A stretch of 64,000 nt of DNA from contig JAJEKV010000002.1 of assembly GCA_021234155.1 (NCBI GenBank), positions 10,840,725 through 10,904,724 on the forward strand, given 5' to 3'. Each line of letters starts with the position of its first letter. Within the stretch, counting starts at the first letter, position 1. The position numbers were made by a program, and so were the translations under genes. This document shows positions 31,437 to 42,059 of this stretch, piece after piece. Under the pieces are notes generated by a model that saw only the letters and a program-made list of their open reading frames with translations, ran no database searches and was not told where the DNA came from. The DNA comes from Isoetes taiwanensis. Its lineage: Eukaryota; Streptophyta; Lycopodiopsida; Isoetales; Isoetaceae.

Positions 31437-33112
31437 CTAATCTGACGAGATCCAAATTTGAATGGAAAATCTGAATCCACCATCACCAAGCCAAAACCTG
31501 ATGCAAAACAAACCATGGTATATGCAGGGGCTGGCCAGGCCGGACCAGCTCAGCATAGCGTGTCTGAATTCCATCATATGTCGGACAGCTCTAAAGGGTT
31601 CGTCTTCCACAGCTCCAACTTGGTAGTGTCGGCAAAGCCTCTCCTGGCATGGCTCATCAATCCATCTCCCCGTCTCAATTCGGAGATGGTGTGTGCCTGT
31701 GCAGATAGGGGCAATGGATCTGTACTTTTTCATGGGTAGATGGGTGCACATGTAACATTGCAGGCGCTGCTCTAGCATGGGGTTTATGTGGCATTGGTAA
31801 TGTGTCGTCTTGACTTGCTCAAGGTTACTGGCATCCCATAGCTTGCTGACGAAGCATTTATCAATATACTGTCTAAGGTTGTGGTGGTCCGCCTCCGTTT
31901 ACACTCGGATGCACCTGTGCTCCTGCTGCCAACCATTGAGCTCTCTTTTCCCGCCAGTAGGCCTTTAGCTGATGAGGTCCCATTGCTACAGTGTAAGCGA
32001 GGTTAGGGAGGCAAGTATTGTCCATACTGGCCACTTTCTAGAAGTGTGTTTGTCAAGGAAGGAAGGAAGGAAGGAAGGTACTTTTATCGTCCACGGAGAC
32101 CAATCGGTCTATGGGACCCAATACAAAAACGCAGCAAGCGGATTACTGCCCGGATTAAAAAACCCCCGCCCCGAAGGGTTTTCGAGGGAAAAACCGTGGC
32201 AGCAATCAGCCTGCTGACAAACTGTGCTAATCATATAAAATGCAGAAACATCCCAATATATACAGTCATGCACCACCCCCGTAGTGCCTAGTCAGCGGAC
32301 AGAGGGCCCCCCTCTGAAGAGGCAAGAAGTCTGTCTCCTGCAACAGTATTTGGTATGGAACTGTGGACTTTACCCCCTAGGGCCCCTGCCAGGAAAGCTT
32401 TCTGCACCTGCTCCAAGTCATTCCAAGTGGCGAGGAAAACTACTGGGCCACCACACAAAAGCACATGTTCCACTAGTACTTTGAATAGATGCGACTAGTG
32501 GGGGCAATCATACAGCTCTGCCTTATGGCTATTGTTTTGCATTGCGGATAGTGCCTTCCAACCTGCTTGGGCTCATAAGCAGATGGAATTATCCCAATTC
32601 ATGATAAACGGGAACTCCACCCCTAAATATTTGTAAGTGGGCACCACTTTGACATTTTGGCCATGATAAGTGAGGATTGGAACCTTGGTTGGCGTGCAAA
32701 TGATATGAGGACCATTGACCATGCCTGCCAAAATGTGTCCAGAGCATAGAGATGGCATTTCATATCTGCCTAAGTGTGAGCCAGGAGATCTACATCATCA
32801 GGATAGATCAGGTGCCTGGTGATCTGGTGTAGAAGTTGAGCTCCATTGCCTCCATTGTAAGCAAGCCATCTCTCCAACTTATCAATGTATATGCCAAATA
32901 GTGTGGGAGAGATATGGCATCCCTGGCGGACCTCGATACTGCTCTCGAATGATTGGCCCGCTGCTTGCAGCCAGCTTAAGCATGCGGGTGGGGATAGAGA
33001 AGTTACATTCACAAAGCTTATTTTGATATGATTGTCTAGTAGAGTTTGATGGTGTGCTTCTGCTGCTTTTGGTGATGTATGATGAAATGTTAGCTATGTG
33101 GGCTTTATGCAA
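31437..33112 (-). pseudogene. Degenerate LINE (RT and C-terminus), same family as 49.4-kb LINE
   Basis: Minus-strand pieces in order: VRQGCHISPTLFGIYIDKLE (32,930), IYPDDVDLLAHT (the RT catalytic YADD box changed to YPDD), VPILTYHGQNVKVVPTYKYL (32,660), and LRIETGRW with a Cys-rich end near 31,700. The counterparts in the plus-strand LINE are GCPLSPTLFGLFIDELEDW, LLYADDVVLIART, SFKYLGIIF and LKIETGRW. Stops and frameshifts separate the pieces and a SINE-B copy is inserted at 32,054-32,207. Only the 3' half of a LINE is present. Inactive, since one catalytic Asp-flanking residue is altered and the frames are broken. Confidence 0.75.
32054..32207 (-). mobile_element. SINE-B copy B5
   Basis: AAGG tetramer tail (32,055-32,078), then TTTTATCGTCCACGGAGACC, GGTCTATGGGACCC, and hairpin core GGGTTTTCGAGGGAAAAACC. 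Outer arms GATTACTGCC (32,141-32,150) and GGCAGCAATC (32,198-32,207) pair at 9 of 10 positions. It lies in the minus-strand LINE remnant. Confidence 0.8.
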
Positions 33113-33484
33113 GTGTCATTTGAAGGTGAGAGTTTGCATAATGAATGTATTTGTAAGCGTATGGAGCTTACGTTTAACTTAGTTACTTGATATTAGCAGA
33201 GGTTATGACGATTTTGCTAATGAGTTTGTACCTATATGCGGTGTTTCTAGTCGTTAAATGGATTTCGTATTGTTTTCTGTGCTTGTGGAATTGCAATAGT
33301 TAAGAAGAGGTTTATATGATGTGTAAAGCATAAAGAATGAATCCCTTTGCTCTTTATCACCTCGGTGTAACATTGCTACACATGTTAAGACGTTGCTTAG
33401 CGCTTAGAATTAGTGCAAACTATACATATTGAGGCACACTAGGGAAAGAGTGTGAATTTCAATGCTATGTGATAGGGCTATATG
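33113..33484. other. Unassigned; start of a local direct duplication
   Basis: The stretch around 33,400-33,480 (TTAGAATTAGTGCAAACTA, AGGGAAAGAG, TGTGATAGGGCTA) recurs in altered form at 33,745-33,780 and 33,960-34,060. No gene seen. Confidence 0.4.
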
Positions 33485-33717
33485 CCCGGGGGATTCACAT
33501 GTATTGGGCGTACAAAACATGTGAGTTCAACTATGGGGGTTTTTTCGACCATTTTACGTAGGTATACTTACCATTGCGGGGATTTTTTACCACTATTTGG
33601 GGTAAACTATATACTTTAGAGGTTAAATTAGCTTTCATAAGTCAGTATACCAAGGGTGTTTTCGGCCACCTCTTGAACGCAGATGCCATATCCCCTTTCT
33701 TATAAGTGAATCCCCCG
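33485..33717. mobile_element. MULE-type MITE with 9-10-bp TSD
   Basis: About 233 bp, starting CCCGGGGGATTCAC and ending GTGAATCCCCCG, nearly perfect inverted ends. It is flanked by GGGCTATATG at 33,475-33,484 and 33,718-33,727. It is the same length as the element at 21,834-22,065 and shares its 3' end (GAACGCA, CATATCCCCTTT, inverted end), so both belong to one family. No coding capacity. Confidence 0.85.
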
Positions 33718-34255
33718 GGGCTATATGATGGCGTTTTAGAGGGTATTGTGTATGTTAATGCTATGTGATAGGGCTAGATGATGACATTATTGATCTATGT
33801 TAGTGAAGATTATCAAGATTGACGAGTACACTAAATTGCAAGGTTATGGCAGTTTGTACGTATATGCAGTTTTTCGTGTCGGGTGGTTCTTATAGTTGTT
33901 AGGGGTGAGGGTTGGGGTTGTTGGGCTATGTTGGGTTGTCACATGAATTGAAAGGTGCTTAGCTCTTAGAATTAGTGCAAACTACACATATCTTGCGCCA
34001 TAGGGAAAGAGTTTGCAATTCCGATTACTTGATGTTACTAAAGATTATCGTGATTGACGATTACACATATTACTTAGACATGGTGATTTAAAATTGTACT
34101 TCCTTGTGATTTTCAAATTCCACTACTTTTTACACTTTTTTGTTTTACACGGGAAAAAGAAAACAAAAAACAAAAATAGCCTACAAAATGTTACATGAAG
34201 ACATGGTAAATGGTACATGAAGACATGAAGCCAAGGGGAACCCTCAGCATTCTTT
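33718..34255. other. Unassigned spacer, second half of local duplication
   Basis: Repeats motifs from 33,400-33,480 (see above) and ends with a duplicated ACATGAAGACATGGTAAATGG-like motif before the LINE. No gene recognised. Confidence 0.35.
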
Positions 34256-36209
34256 CAGGTGGGTCGTGGCATCCGTCAGGGTTGCCCTTTAGTTCCATTG
34301 TTATTTACAGTTGTGGCTGAGGTTCTTGCACAGGTCTTCTCTCTTGCCGCACAGGAGGGAATCTTGCATGGACTACCTATGAACAATGGGTCGCAAGAGA
34401 TCTGTAATCAATATGCGGATGACACTTTCCTTTTTCTGAGGGCAGATGAGCAAAATTTGCAGAATGCCATTTCCTTATTGGATTCCTTTTCTCTAGCATC
34501 TGGTATTTTTGTGGGTTGGCAGAAGTGTACAACATTATGGGCTTTGGACTCTCCAGTTCCACCATGTGTAGCTACCTTTCCATGGAAGATCCTTCCCCAT
34601 GGTAAAGCAACCAAACTTCTCGGTATCCCTGTAGGTGTTAATATCTCATCAGGAGATGCGTGGGAGGCAGTGATTAAGGGCTTGGAAAAGCACCTTTTTT
34701 GGTGGTCCACAACGAAGCTTTCCATGGCAGGACGAATTGTTGTGGCTAAGTCAGTTTTAAGCAGCACTCATGTGTATATGGCCCGTTCATGTTGGCTCAT
34801 GATCAAAGATACAACTTCTCGTCGGGGGTTGTCGGGGAACTTCATCTGGGGGGGAACAGAGGAGGGTGCTGTTGTCAAAGTCAGTTGGGAAAAGTGCATG
34901 TTGCCAAAGCATTTTGGTGGCCTTGGAATGATTAATAATTTTCTTTTGCAGAGCAAGGTGATGATTTCTAAGTTCATTTGGCGAGTTTTGAATAATGTGG
35001 ATGAGTCCCCAAGGTTCCGCCTTGTTTATCGATCTTTGCAAATGTGCATTTCTTTTGGGTCTCGGTCTCTTAGGCCACTTTTCCCACAGGCTCTGTTCTA
35101 TCCAACGGCGGCATACCCTAATGCATCCCCATTTCTTAGAGGATTGCTAGTTGCATGGGAGACTGTACAATCTCTGTTTCATTTTCACCATCTTGCGCAC
35201 ACTAGCATGACTGCAAATTGTTGGTGGATTCCATTGGATGGTGGTCCTCTGGTTGCTTGATCCACCCATTGGCCTTGTCGATGGAGAGCGCAGCAGTGTG
35301 CATATGATATCCGATTGGTATAATAATCAAAGGCAGTTGCTGACATGGGAGGAGTTTAGAGCTAAGTTCCTCCTTTTAAGGTGGGATCGAGCTATTTGGC
35401 AGAAGGTGTCTTCAATTCTTCCCCCAGTAGCACAAGTGGATGACCCCCAGCCGTGGGTAGTTCATGAGCATGTCAAAACAGATAAGTTAGTGAATTCCAT
35501 GTACAAGGTCTTTGCTTGATGTTTGGCGTCTTGCCTCCTTAGTCCAAGTGGCCTTTGGTCATTCCGAGGATCGTGACGGTGTGGAAGTGGGTATGGGATA
35601 AACTACTCCATCCCAAAGTATCTTTTTATGGTGGCAAGTCACTCATCGTTGTTATGCAGCGTTAATATTACGGTGCCTGATTTAGATCCCGGAGAATTAT
35701 GCGCACTTTGTCCCTTATGTGCCTGAGAGGGGCCGAGACAATTGAGCATTGCTTTGGTTGTGGCTTCAAGGCCTCTTTCATTGCAATTTGAATAGCGGCC
35801 GGTGTTATTAGCGGTTTATCAAGTAGTTGGGATAATTTGGCAAAAGGGCCTTTCATTTGGCTTACGCATGGATCATCACGTCCATTTGGAAAAGAAGGAA
35901 TCTTCTCATATTCAAAGGTCTTGCTTGTTCAGATGCACAGGTCCTTCTTGATGCCCAACAACGAATTGTCAAAGCATTCAGGTGCTCATCAATTGCTAAT
36001 GAGGTGAAGAGCCGTATTTGGGAGCACTATCTTCAGATTCATACTTACTTATGAGTTTTTGCTTGCTCTTTATATTGTTTAGATGTTGTATTTGAGTGGG
36101 GTGGTTTTGCTCTGGTGGACATTCTCTCCACTGAGTTATTAGTCCCCATTATACTCTGTAACTTTCTCTGGATAATAAAGGCTCAAGTCCTTCCAAAAAA
36201 AAAAAAATG
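34256..36209 (+). pseudogene. 5'-truncated L1-type LINE
   Basis: Opens inside the RT domain: GRGIRQGCPLVPLLF (34,262), NQYADDTFLFL (catalytic YADD, about 34,408), TKLLGIPVGV, then the plant-LINE segment NFIWGGTEEGAVVKVSWEKC and LPKHFGGLGM. The 333-codon frame stops at 35,260. The rest continues in other frames: CALCP...IEHCF zinc-binding remnant (35,710-35,760), AYAWIITSIWKRRNLLIFKG (35,860), stop at 36,052, a short 3' UTR with AATAAAG-like signal (36,174) and a poly-A run at 36,197-36,209. It has no endonuclease or ORF1. No convincing target duplication. Related at its C-terminus to the insert at 2,851-3,277. Confidence 0.8.
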
Positions 36210-37889
36210 TAAAACTATCTACAATGCCCTGAAGAATATACACAAATTTATGTTCAACAATTTACCAAAATGCCATTAATAAATTTGAGAAATTATTGAC
36301 CATAAGAATGACAAGCCCATAACTGGAACGGTAGAGATCGTGGATTCCTAGCATCCTCAACATTATGAATCCTCAACATCATTTATTAGTGTTAACCTAG
36401 ACTGTCGCTCAAAGACATTGGCCATCTCTCTTGACATCTCAACAGTGACCACAAGTTAACAGAAAATTGATAGAAGGGAAAAAGCATGATCAAAACGATA
36501 CAAAGGCATAAAAAATGCAGCATTATAGAAATTATACAAAGGCTAGAAAATGCCACATTATAGAAACTATACAAAGGCTAGAAATGCAAAATGGCAAGGC
36601 ACCTATTATTATTTACATATAATTATATAGATTTCATCTTCTCAACACTGATCTTAAGTGGGGATAAGACACCAAGATCACAACACCCTAGCATGCAAGA
36701 AACCGATTGAAAAAGACAAAGCATTGTTGAATTTATATAAAGGCTAGAAAAAGCTAAAAGAGTAAGGCATAATTCAAACGATTTGTCTTCCTATATATAT
36801 TGTCACCCATTTCACCAGTCACTTCATTGAAATACATTGCTAAGTTTAAAATGTTGAACTAAGACAAACATATGGAAATAACACTTGTGATTACCTTCAT
36901 ATCCAGACAACAAAACAAATTCTCATCCATGAACTATCCACCATAGATTGTGTCATGCAACATAATCACGAGGGAATCTAACTTTGTTAGCATAACACCC
37001 AACGTAAGGCCCGTAACTGATGAACAAATTGTTGACAAACCTATTACCACGTCTTGAATAGTGATACGAAGGACAATTTACACAGAACGCATGCAAATAT
37101 TCTACTGGTAGAACCTTAGGTAAAAAGTAATTTGCGTACTGGTCGCAAATAAGTCTGGATGTGGAATGAACCATGTAATCTTCTGCAAAACAGTGATAGG
37201 ATAGTTATATTTAACTTTACATTCTATATATGTTATATTTGCATTTATATAATATAATTCATTACAGTATGCACAAATAAACTTTATGAATAGGTACTAA
37301 GATAAAACATTTTTAAATGGCTTGAACGTATGCTTTGAGCTGGAAAAGATGTCATCAGACCCTTATATACAGAGACAAATACTCATCTCATGGCATCACA
37401 TTGAAACTGTTTAGATTATGAAAACCTGAGCAGTAATTTGAGTTTGTTCCCCTAATTATATCAGGTGATCTATTGGTATCGAACGCACTGATAAAGATAA
37501 TGTGGTTTTTGTGTTTATTACCATCAAGGTAGCACGTAGAAGCAATATAGAGACAAGAAAAGAGCAACATAGGCTATAATCATATAAACTGAAGCTTGGT
37601 ACTGAAGTTTGGTATGCAGGCTTAGAGCAAAACAGGATTTCGCAAAGAATAAAACTAGAATCTACAAAAGACACATTGGCTTTATGCACCTCAAACGATT
37701 ATTAAACACAACAACCTGAAGGACCTCCACACAGAAAACCCAAGTGTGCCATATAGCTTCAGAGAAATGTGGTCTTGGCACAAATATAGAATGTTTTAAG
37801 TGTAGAAAAGATTATAAACCAGTGCATGATGTGATGTAACATCTTTTTGTTACTCGAGAATACTTATGCAACAAGTTCCTTCAAAATGT
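36210..37889. other. Unassigned AT-rich spacer
   Basis: Several partial repeats of TACAAAGGC(A/T)(A/T)AAAATGC (36,500-36,590 and 36,735-36,755). Minus-strand frames of 60-77 residues without known domains. Nothing else supported. Confidence 0.35.
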
Positions 37890-38545
37890 ACATTGTTATA
37901 TGCCCATGGAATCTTCCCTGCCACATGCTTTCACAACACTAAAAAAGAAGGCTTTGTTTGGCCTTGTGCCTGTAGCCTGCATTTCAAAAAGCGTTGCAAT
38001 GCTTAAAGTTAATTTCCATGCTGGACATATCCTTCAATCAATGCACCCATGTCACGGCATTCACAATTGACAACTTGTCAAAACTTGCTTGTGCCTCGTC
38101 CAACTCTCCACATTTGGCATGTGTATGTACAAGAATACTTCCCACCATCAGATCAGATTGGAGGCTATGCTGAATGATATATACTTGCATTATTCTATGG
38201 CATTTGTGTTATTGCATGCTTTCAATATGCTTAAAAAGATATACTTATCTAGTCTTATGCTTTCATGCCATATCCTATGACATAGCATCAGTGCTAATTC
38301 AGATTTTTCAAGCTTGATGTGTGTTGTAACGATAGCATGCCATGTATACTGACTTGGTTTTATGACCTTGTTGAATACATAATTTGCTTCAAACAAGCAT
38401 TCAAATGAGACAAACAAACGGATCAGATCACCCACAATCAAGTCCAGTCTGAAGTGTCAAAGAGGGCACTTTTCTGCCTAGTTGCAACATCTTGCAAATT
38501 TGCATACTCATGCACCGAACCATAAGCAACATCTCGAGAAACAAG
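37890..38545 (-). pseudogene. PPR-repeat gene fragment
   Basis: Minus-strand pieces in three frames fit consecutive pentatricopeptide motifs. They are FEANYVFNKVIKPSQYTWHA with IRLDKYIFLSILKACNNT (38,441-38,190), LQSDLMVGSILVHTHAKCGE then LDEAQASFDKLSIVNAVTWV (about 38,160-38,050), GALIEGYVQHGN (about 38,040) and KPSFFSVVKACG (about 37,950). These match the L1-S2-P pattern of plant organelle RNA-editing and processing PPR proteins ('Y.KCG.L.EA..VF', 'SILKAC'). At least two frameshifts and several stops make it dead. No E or DYW domain seen. Confidence 0.75.
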
Positions 38546-38555
38546 ATTGCAAATT

Positions 38556-38583
38556 AAACGGGAGTGTTGCAGCACTCCCGTTT
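38556..38583. repeat. Perfect 11-bp hairpin
   Basis: AAACGGGAGTG, six-base loop TTGCAG, CACTCCCGTTT. It lies just upstream of the PPR remnant. It could be the stem of a small fold-back element or a structured transcript; no target duplication was identified. Confidence 0.6.
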
Positions 38584-39146
38584 CGAAGATTCCTGTTTAA
38601 AAAACACCATGTTTCTGAAATTGACCTTTTTTGAAAGTTATTGTGAATTTCAAGAGGTTCGATTTTATTTTTCTGCATTTTGGACCATTATTAGATGACA
38701 ACTTTGTATTTGTAAAAAAAAAAAAAAAAAAAGGGGGGCAAAATTTAGACATGAATTTGAAAAGCCTGAAAGCAAGACATAAAAAAGACCGAAATAGGAA
38801 AGAAAGAATAATATTAATCTTTTTTAAAATATCTCAGTACATCAATTTTGGCAGTACTTTGTAGTGAATAATAAATAATTTAGCATGAAAAATGTCAAAG
38901 ATCCAAATCATAATCCTCATCATTTTTCTTGCTCGTCTCAGCGCTATCTTTCTCTGTCATCTGTTCGTTTAGTGGAGATTTATCACCTTTTGCTCTTCCT
39001 TGTCCTCTGGAATAGTAGCTAGAGCTACTTCTTTAAGCTCTGCAAAAGTGGCCTCATCATCTAGGGAGCTTGTAAAAGGAGGCGGTATCTCTGAGGATGT
39101 CATCTTAGAATAATCAGATGAAGATTTGGCCCCTAACTCTTCATTT
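38584..39146. other. Poly-A run and 3' flank of the ParB/methylase-like gene
   Basis: An 18-base A run plus GGGGGG at 38,717-38,740. The minus-strand frame 39,172-38,969 is acidic (LPDENEELGAKSSSDYSK ...) and lies in frame +1 to the end of the neighbouring gene. It is probably its original C-terminal tail, cut off by a one-base shift near 39,165. Confidence 0.45.
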
Positions 39147-40881
39147 TCATCTGGTAGAGTAGGGTAAGGCAACCAATCTCATTCTCACAAAATTTACAAC
39201 CTCCTTGTCAATGTCCATGGCTACACAGTTGCGGCCCTTCTTAAGTGCACAAGCAATGGTAGTATGAGAGCCAGAAAAAGCATCAAGCACCCAATCTCCT
39301 AGACGCGAGAACATGTCTAGGAGATGGTTGATGAGTTTTTGTGGTTTCTGATAGTGTTTTACTATCCTACCTTGTGCACTTGGGTCCTGCTGGCAGGCTG
39401 CAGTGTTGAAGTGCTCCATGGTCCTCTTCCCGTCAAAACTCCAGTAAGCAACATGGAGATACTCCACCTTGCTGAGCAACCTTGGTCCTCCACCATGATA
39501 GTTGATGTTCGTTCCGTACCTAGTAAAATATTTGAAGTGTAGTTAGTACAGAAAAGCAAAAGAAGAAAACAATTTGAAAACTAGAACTAAAGTAATCCTA
39601 TTCCGGAATAAGAAATGTAAATGAAGAGGTCAACACAAACACGGACTAGAAAGAGAAAACAAAGTATAGAGCAATTGTATTCTGGAATAAGACTTACCAG
39701 ACCAGGTTTTCATATCCTATTTGAACTAGGGATTCGGAGTGGTTGTCAGCATTGTGGATGTTGGCAACGATCTTCGTTTTTTCATCAGTAAGACCACAGT
39801 AAACAGCACACAGGACGGAGATGTACCTTGGGTTCTTTTTTTCTTTGTAAAGTTGCCTTCTTGCCTTAAAGTTGTGATTACCTCCCAAGACATAATGAGT
39901 GTAGGTATCTGCATTTTCTCTATCGTAGTCTTGGGGGTCTGTGCACTGCTCTGTGTCAACAAGGACAACTATTGGAGCCACATGAGCATTTGGATTGCTC
40001 CATATTCTTTCCTTTAGGTTCCTCAAGTGGTCTACGTAGATTTTTCGAACCTGAAGTGGCCTTTCACCAGCTTCATTTTTAGGGGGCAGCCTCATGCAAG
40101 TTACTGAAAGATATATCATCCATTGTACAAACTTTTCCCTATTTATTGCCTCCATTCTTTCAGAGGTTTTATCTACTTTCTTTTCCTTTATTGCTATCTC
40201 GGGAGCTTTTCCTTTTCCTTTTCTTTTCTTTGTGCTTTCCTCAGGAATTTCCACTACATCCAGTTGTTGTACCTTTCTTCTTTTTGGTTCCTTAGCAGCT
40301 ATTGTGGCTCTTGACGTGCTAAGTTTTTTGGACTGCTCCTCTTCCACTTCCTCTGAACATTCTTCCTTATTGTCTTGCCCAGAAGTGCTAGCAATAGGAG
40401 ACCCACTTTCTTCTTCCTCATGCTCAGACTCGCTAATAGTAAAGTCCTCGTTGTGACTGGAACAAACCTTCCAAACGATGGAAACTAAGCTTTGTTTGTT
40501 CCTGTAGTGAGAAATATATTTGTACAAGTTTTCTGGTTGCACATTGATGATTCTAAAGAATGCAATGTCAACCACAATGAAGCCCTATGAGGTCTTAAAA
40601 GAAAGCCTCCCCACTTGTCCATCTTTCCCGACTTCAGAAACATCTTTGATTGTTCCGAGGTTGAAGAACTTGGTGTTGTCGTAGCATTTCTGTCCGGGGC
40701 TTTTGCAAACATGGAGGAATGTCAGGTTGCTATACTTTCCACCTGCACCTCTCGTTACAAACCACTGGATTTGAAAATTTTCGTAAATTGCGGGCTCCTC
40801 AGTCTCTTGCAACTTTCCCTGTGAGTGAAACCGTTGACAATCTTTAGCACTTCCTTTGGTGCCTTCTTGCTTCCTTCTTGC
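39147..40881 (-). pseudogene. ParB-like / DNA methyltransferase-like gene, one in-frame stop
   Basis: A first visible exon runs 40,881-39,699 (TTTTTTTGGCAG acceptor; CTG|GTAAGT donor). A 179-bp intron joins it to 39,519-39,147 (TTTTACTAG acceptor) and the frame continues across. In order: a domain with SNLTFLHVCKSPGQKCYDNT and FFRIINVQPENLYKYISHYR; an acidic/basic linker with NLS-like EPKRRKV and KKRKGKGK; a ParB-like stretch with VLVDTEQC and YTHYVLGGNHNFKARRQLY, then VYCGLTDEKTKIVANIHN; and a methyltransferase-like end with HYQKPQKLINHLLDM, VLDAFSGSHTT (motif I, usually DPFxGSGTT) and GRNCVAMDID. No DPPY/SPPY catalytic motif is seen, so enzyme activity is doubtful. A single TAG (40,585-40,587) interrupts the first exon after GRLSFKTS. 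Earlier exons are missing or unrecognised. The domain assignment is from memory of motifs. Confidence 0.6.
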
Positions 40882-40905
40882 CTGCCAAAAAAATGTTTCA
40901 AACAA

Positions 40906-41147
40906 GTCTGTTAAGAGTAAAAAAAGAAAGAAGGATGTATTCCAGAATAAAAATTGCTAAATTGTGTGTCAAATGCGGGCAAAAAATAGAAGAAATAACA
41001 AAAAAAAAAGGTCGCATAAGCATGCTTTTTTGCGTGCTAAACTAACTAGAAAGGGATTGTTAAAGACTAAGTAAAGACATACTTAAGGCCTAAATCTTCC
41101 AAAGCTACCAAATTTTTATTTCAGAATACACTTTACTTAAAGTTAGA
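40906..41147. other. Upstream flank with TTCCAGAA-type cores
   Basis: Noncoding. It contains GTATTCCAGAATAAA (40,938) and TTTCAGAATACACTTTAC (41,119), outliers of the palindrome array to the right. Confidence 0.5.
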
Positions 41148-41602
41148 AGGCAAAGTGCATTTTGGAATACACTTTGCCTCAGGTCTTTAGGCAAGGTGTA
41201 TTCCAGAATACACCTTGCCTAAAGACTGAAGGCAAAAGTATATTTCAGAATACACTTTGCCTTTTATCTTTAGGCAAAGTGTATTACACTTTGCTTAGAA
41301 ACAAAAGGCGAAGTGTATTCTAGAATACTTTGCCTAATGATAAAAGGCGTGCTTTGCTTAAACAAGATGGGCAAAGTGTATTCCGGAATACACTTTGCCT
41401 AATGATAAAAGGCGAAAGTGTATTCCGGAATACACTTTCACTTTTTATCACACTTTCGCCTTTTGTCTCTAGGTAAAGTGTATTCCTTATTTCTAAGGAA
41501 AGTGTATTCCAGAATACACTTTTCTTTGAGACTATGGGCAAGAGTGTCTTCCGGAATACACTTTAGCCCACCACAGAGTTCTAAATGTGTATTCCGGAAT
41601 AA
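41148..41602. repeat. Array of nine palindromes with TTCCGGAA-like centres
   Basis: Units share the half-site GGCAAAGTGTATTCC followed by its inverse. P1 41,148-41,179; P2 41,183-41,226 (44 bp, arms GTCTTTAGGCAAGGTGTATT); P3 41,230-41,262; P4 41,272-41,297 (centre lost); P5 41,306-41,335; P6 41,370-41,399 (30 bp, perfect); P7 41,414-41,439 (26 bp, perfect, nested in a wider inverted repeat); P8 41,495-41,525; P9 41,536-41,569; then a half-diverged unit at 41,585-41,602. Spacers are 3-35 bp and often contain CTTTAG or GATAAAAGG. The centres TTCnnGAA match the heat-shock-element core, and the arms are far longer than a factor site. Not coding. Confidence 0.9.
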
Positions 41603-42059
41603 GAAATAGGATCTAACAAATCAAAAAACCATACATTGTACTTCACATGCTTACATGTCCATGATTTTCTCTATGTGATCTGGAATACAGTTACTGTGAA
41701 TAGAATAGAAGGCGCTCGGTCTGGCGACTAAAACTGTGAAGCCAGAATACGCAATTGAGGTGCTCAAATTTCCTTTTTAAAGGTAGACCACAGTCCAATC
41801 TCTTTTTCTATGTGAAGTGGAATATGACTTATCCAGACAGGTTGGACTAATGTATTCCGGAATAGATTGTATGCACTCACTTAGCATCACGCACCAAACA
41901 GTATTCTGGAATAGCTTTTTGTATTCTCGAATAGCAATTGCACAACCGTCAAGTGAGTTACTTACGTGTCCCCATTGTTTTGCAGTTGTTTAAGATGGTT
42001 AACCGCATCGTGAACCTTCTACCACCTTTTGTTTCCTCTAGTACCTCAACTTCAGATGG
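41603..42059. other. Spacer with scattered TTCnnGAA cores
   Basis: Cores at 41,687 (TCTGGAATAC), 41,851 (GTATTCCGGAATAG), 41,902 (GTATTCTGGAATAG) and 41,924 (GTATTCTCGAATAG) continue the array motif at low density. No gene seen. Confidence 0.5.

Noticed and set aside
41148-41602. CRISPR-like array
   Set aside because: Repeats are palindromic, of unequal length and spacing, with spacers as short as 3 bp, in eukaryotic DNA and with no cas genes.
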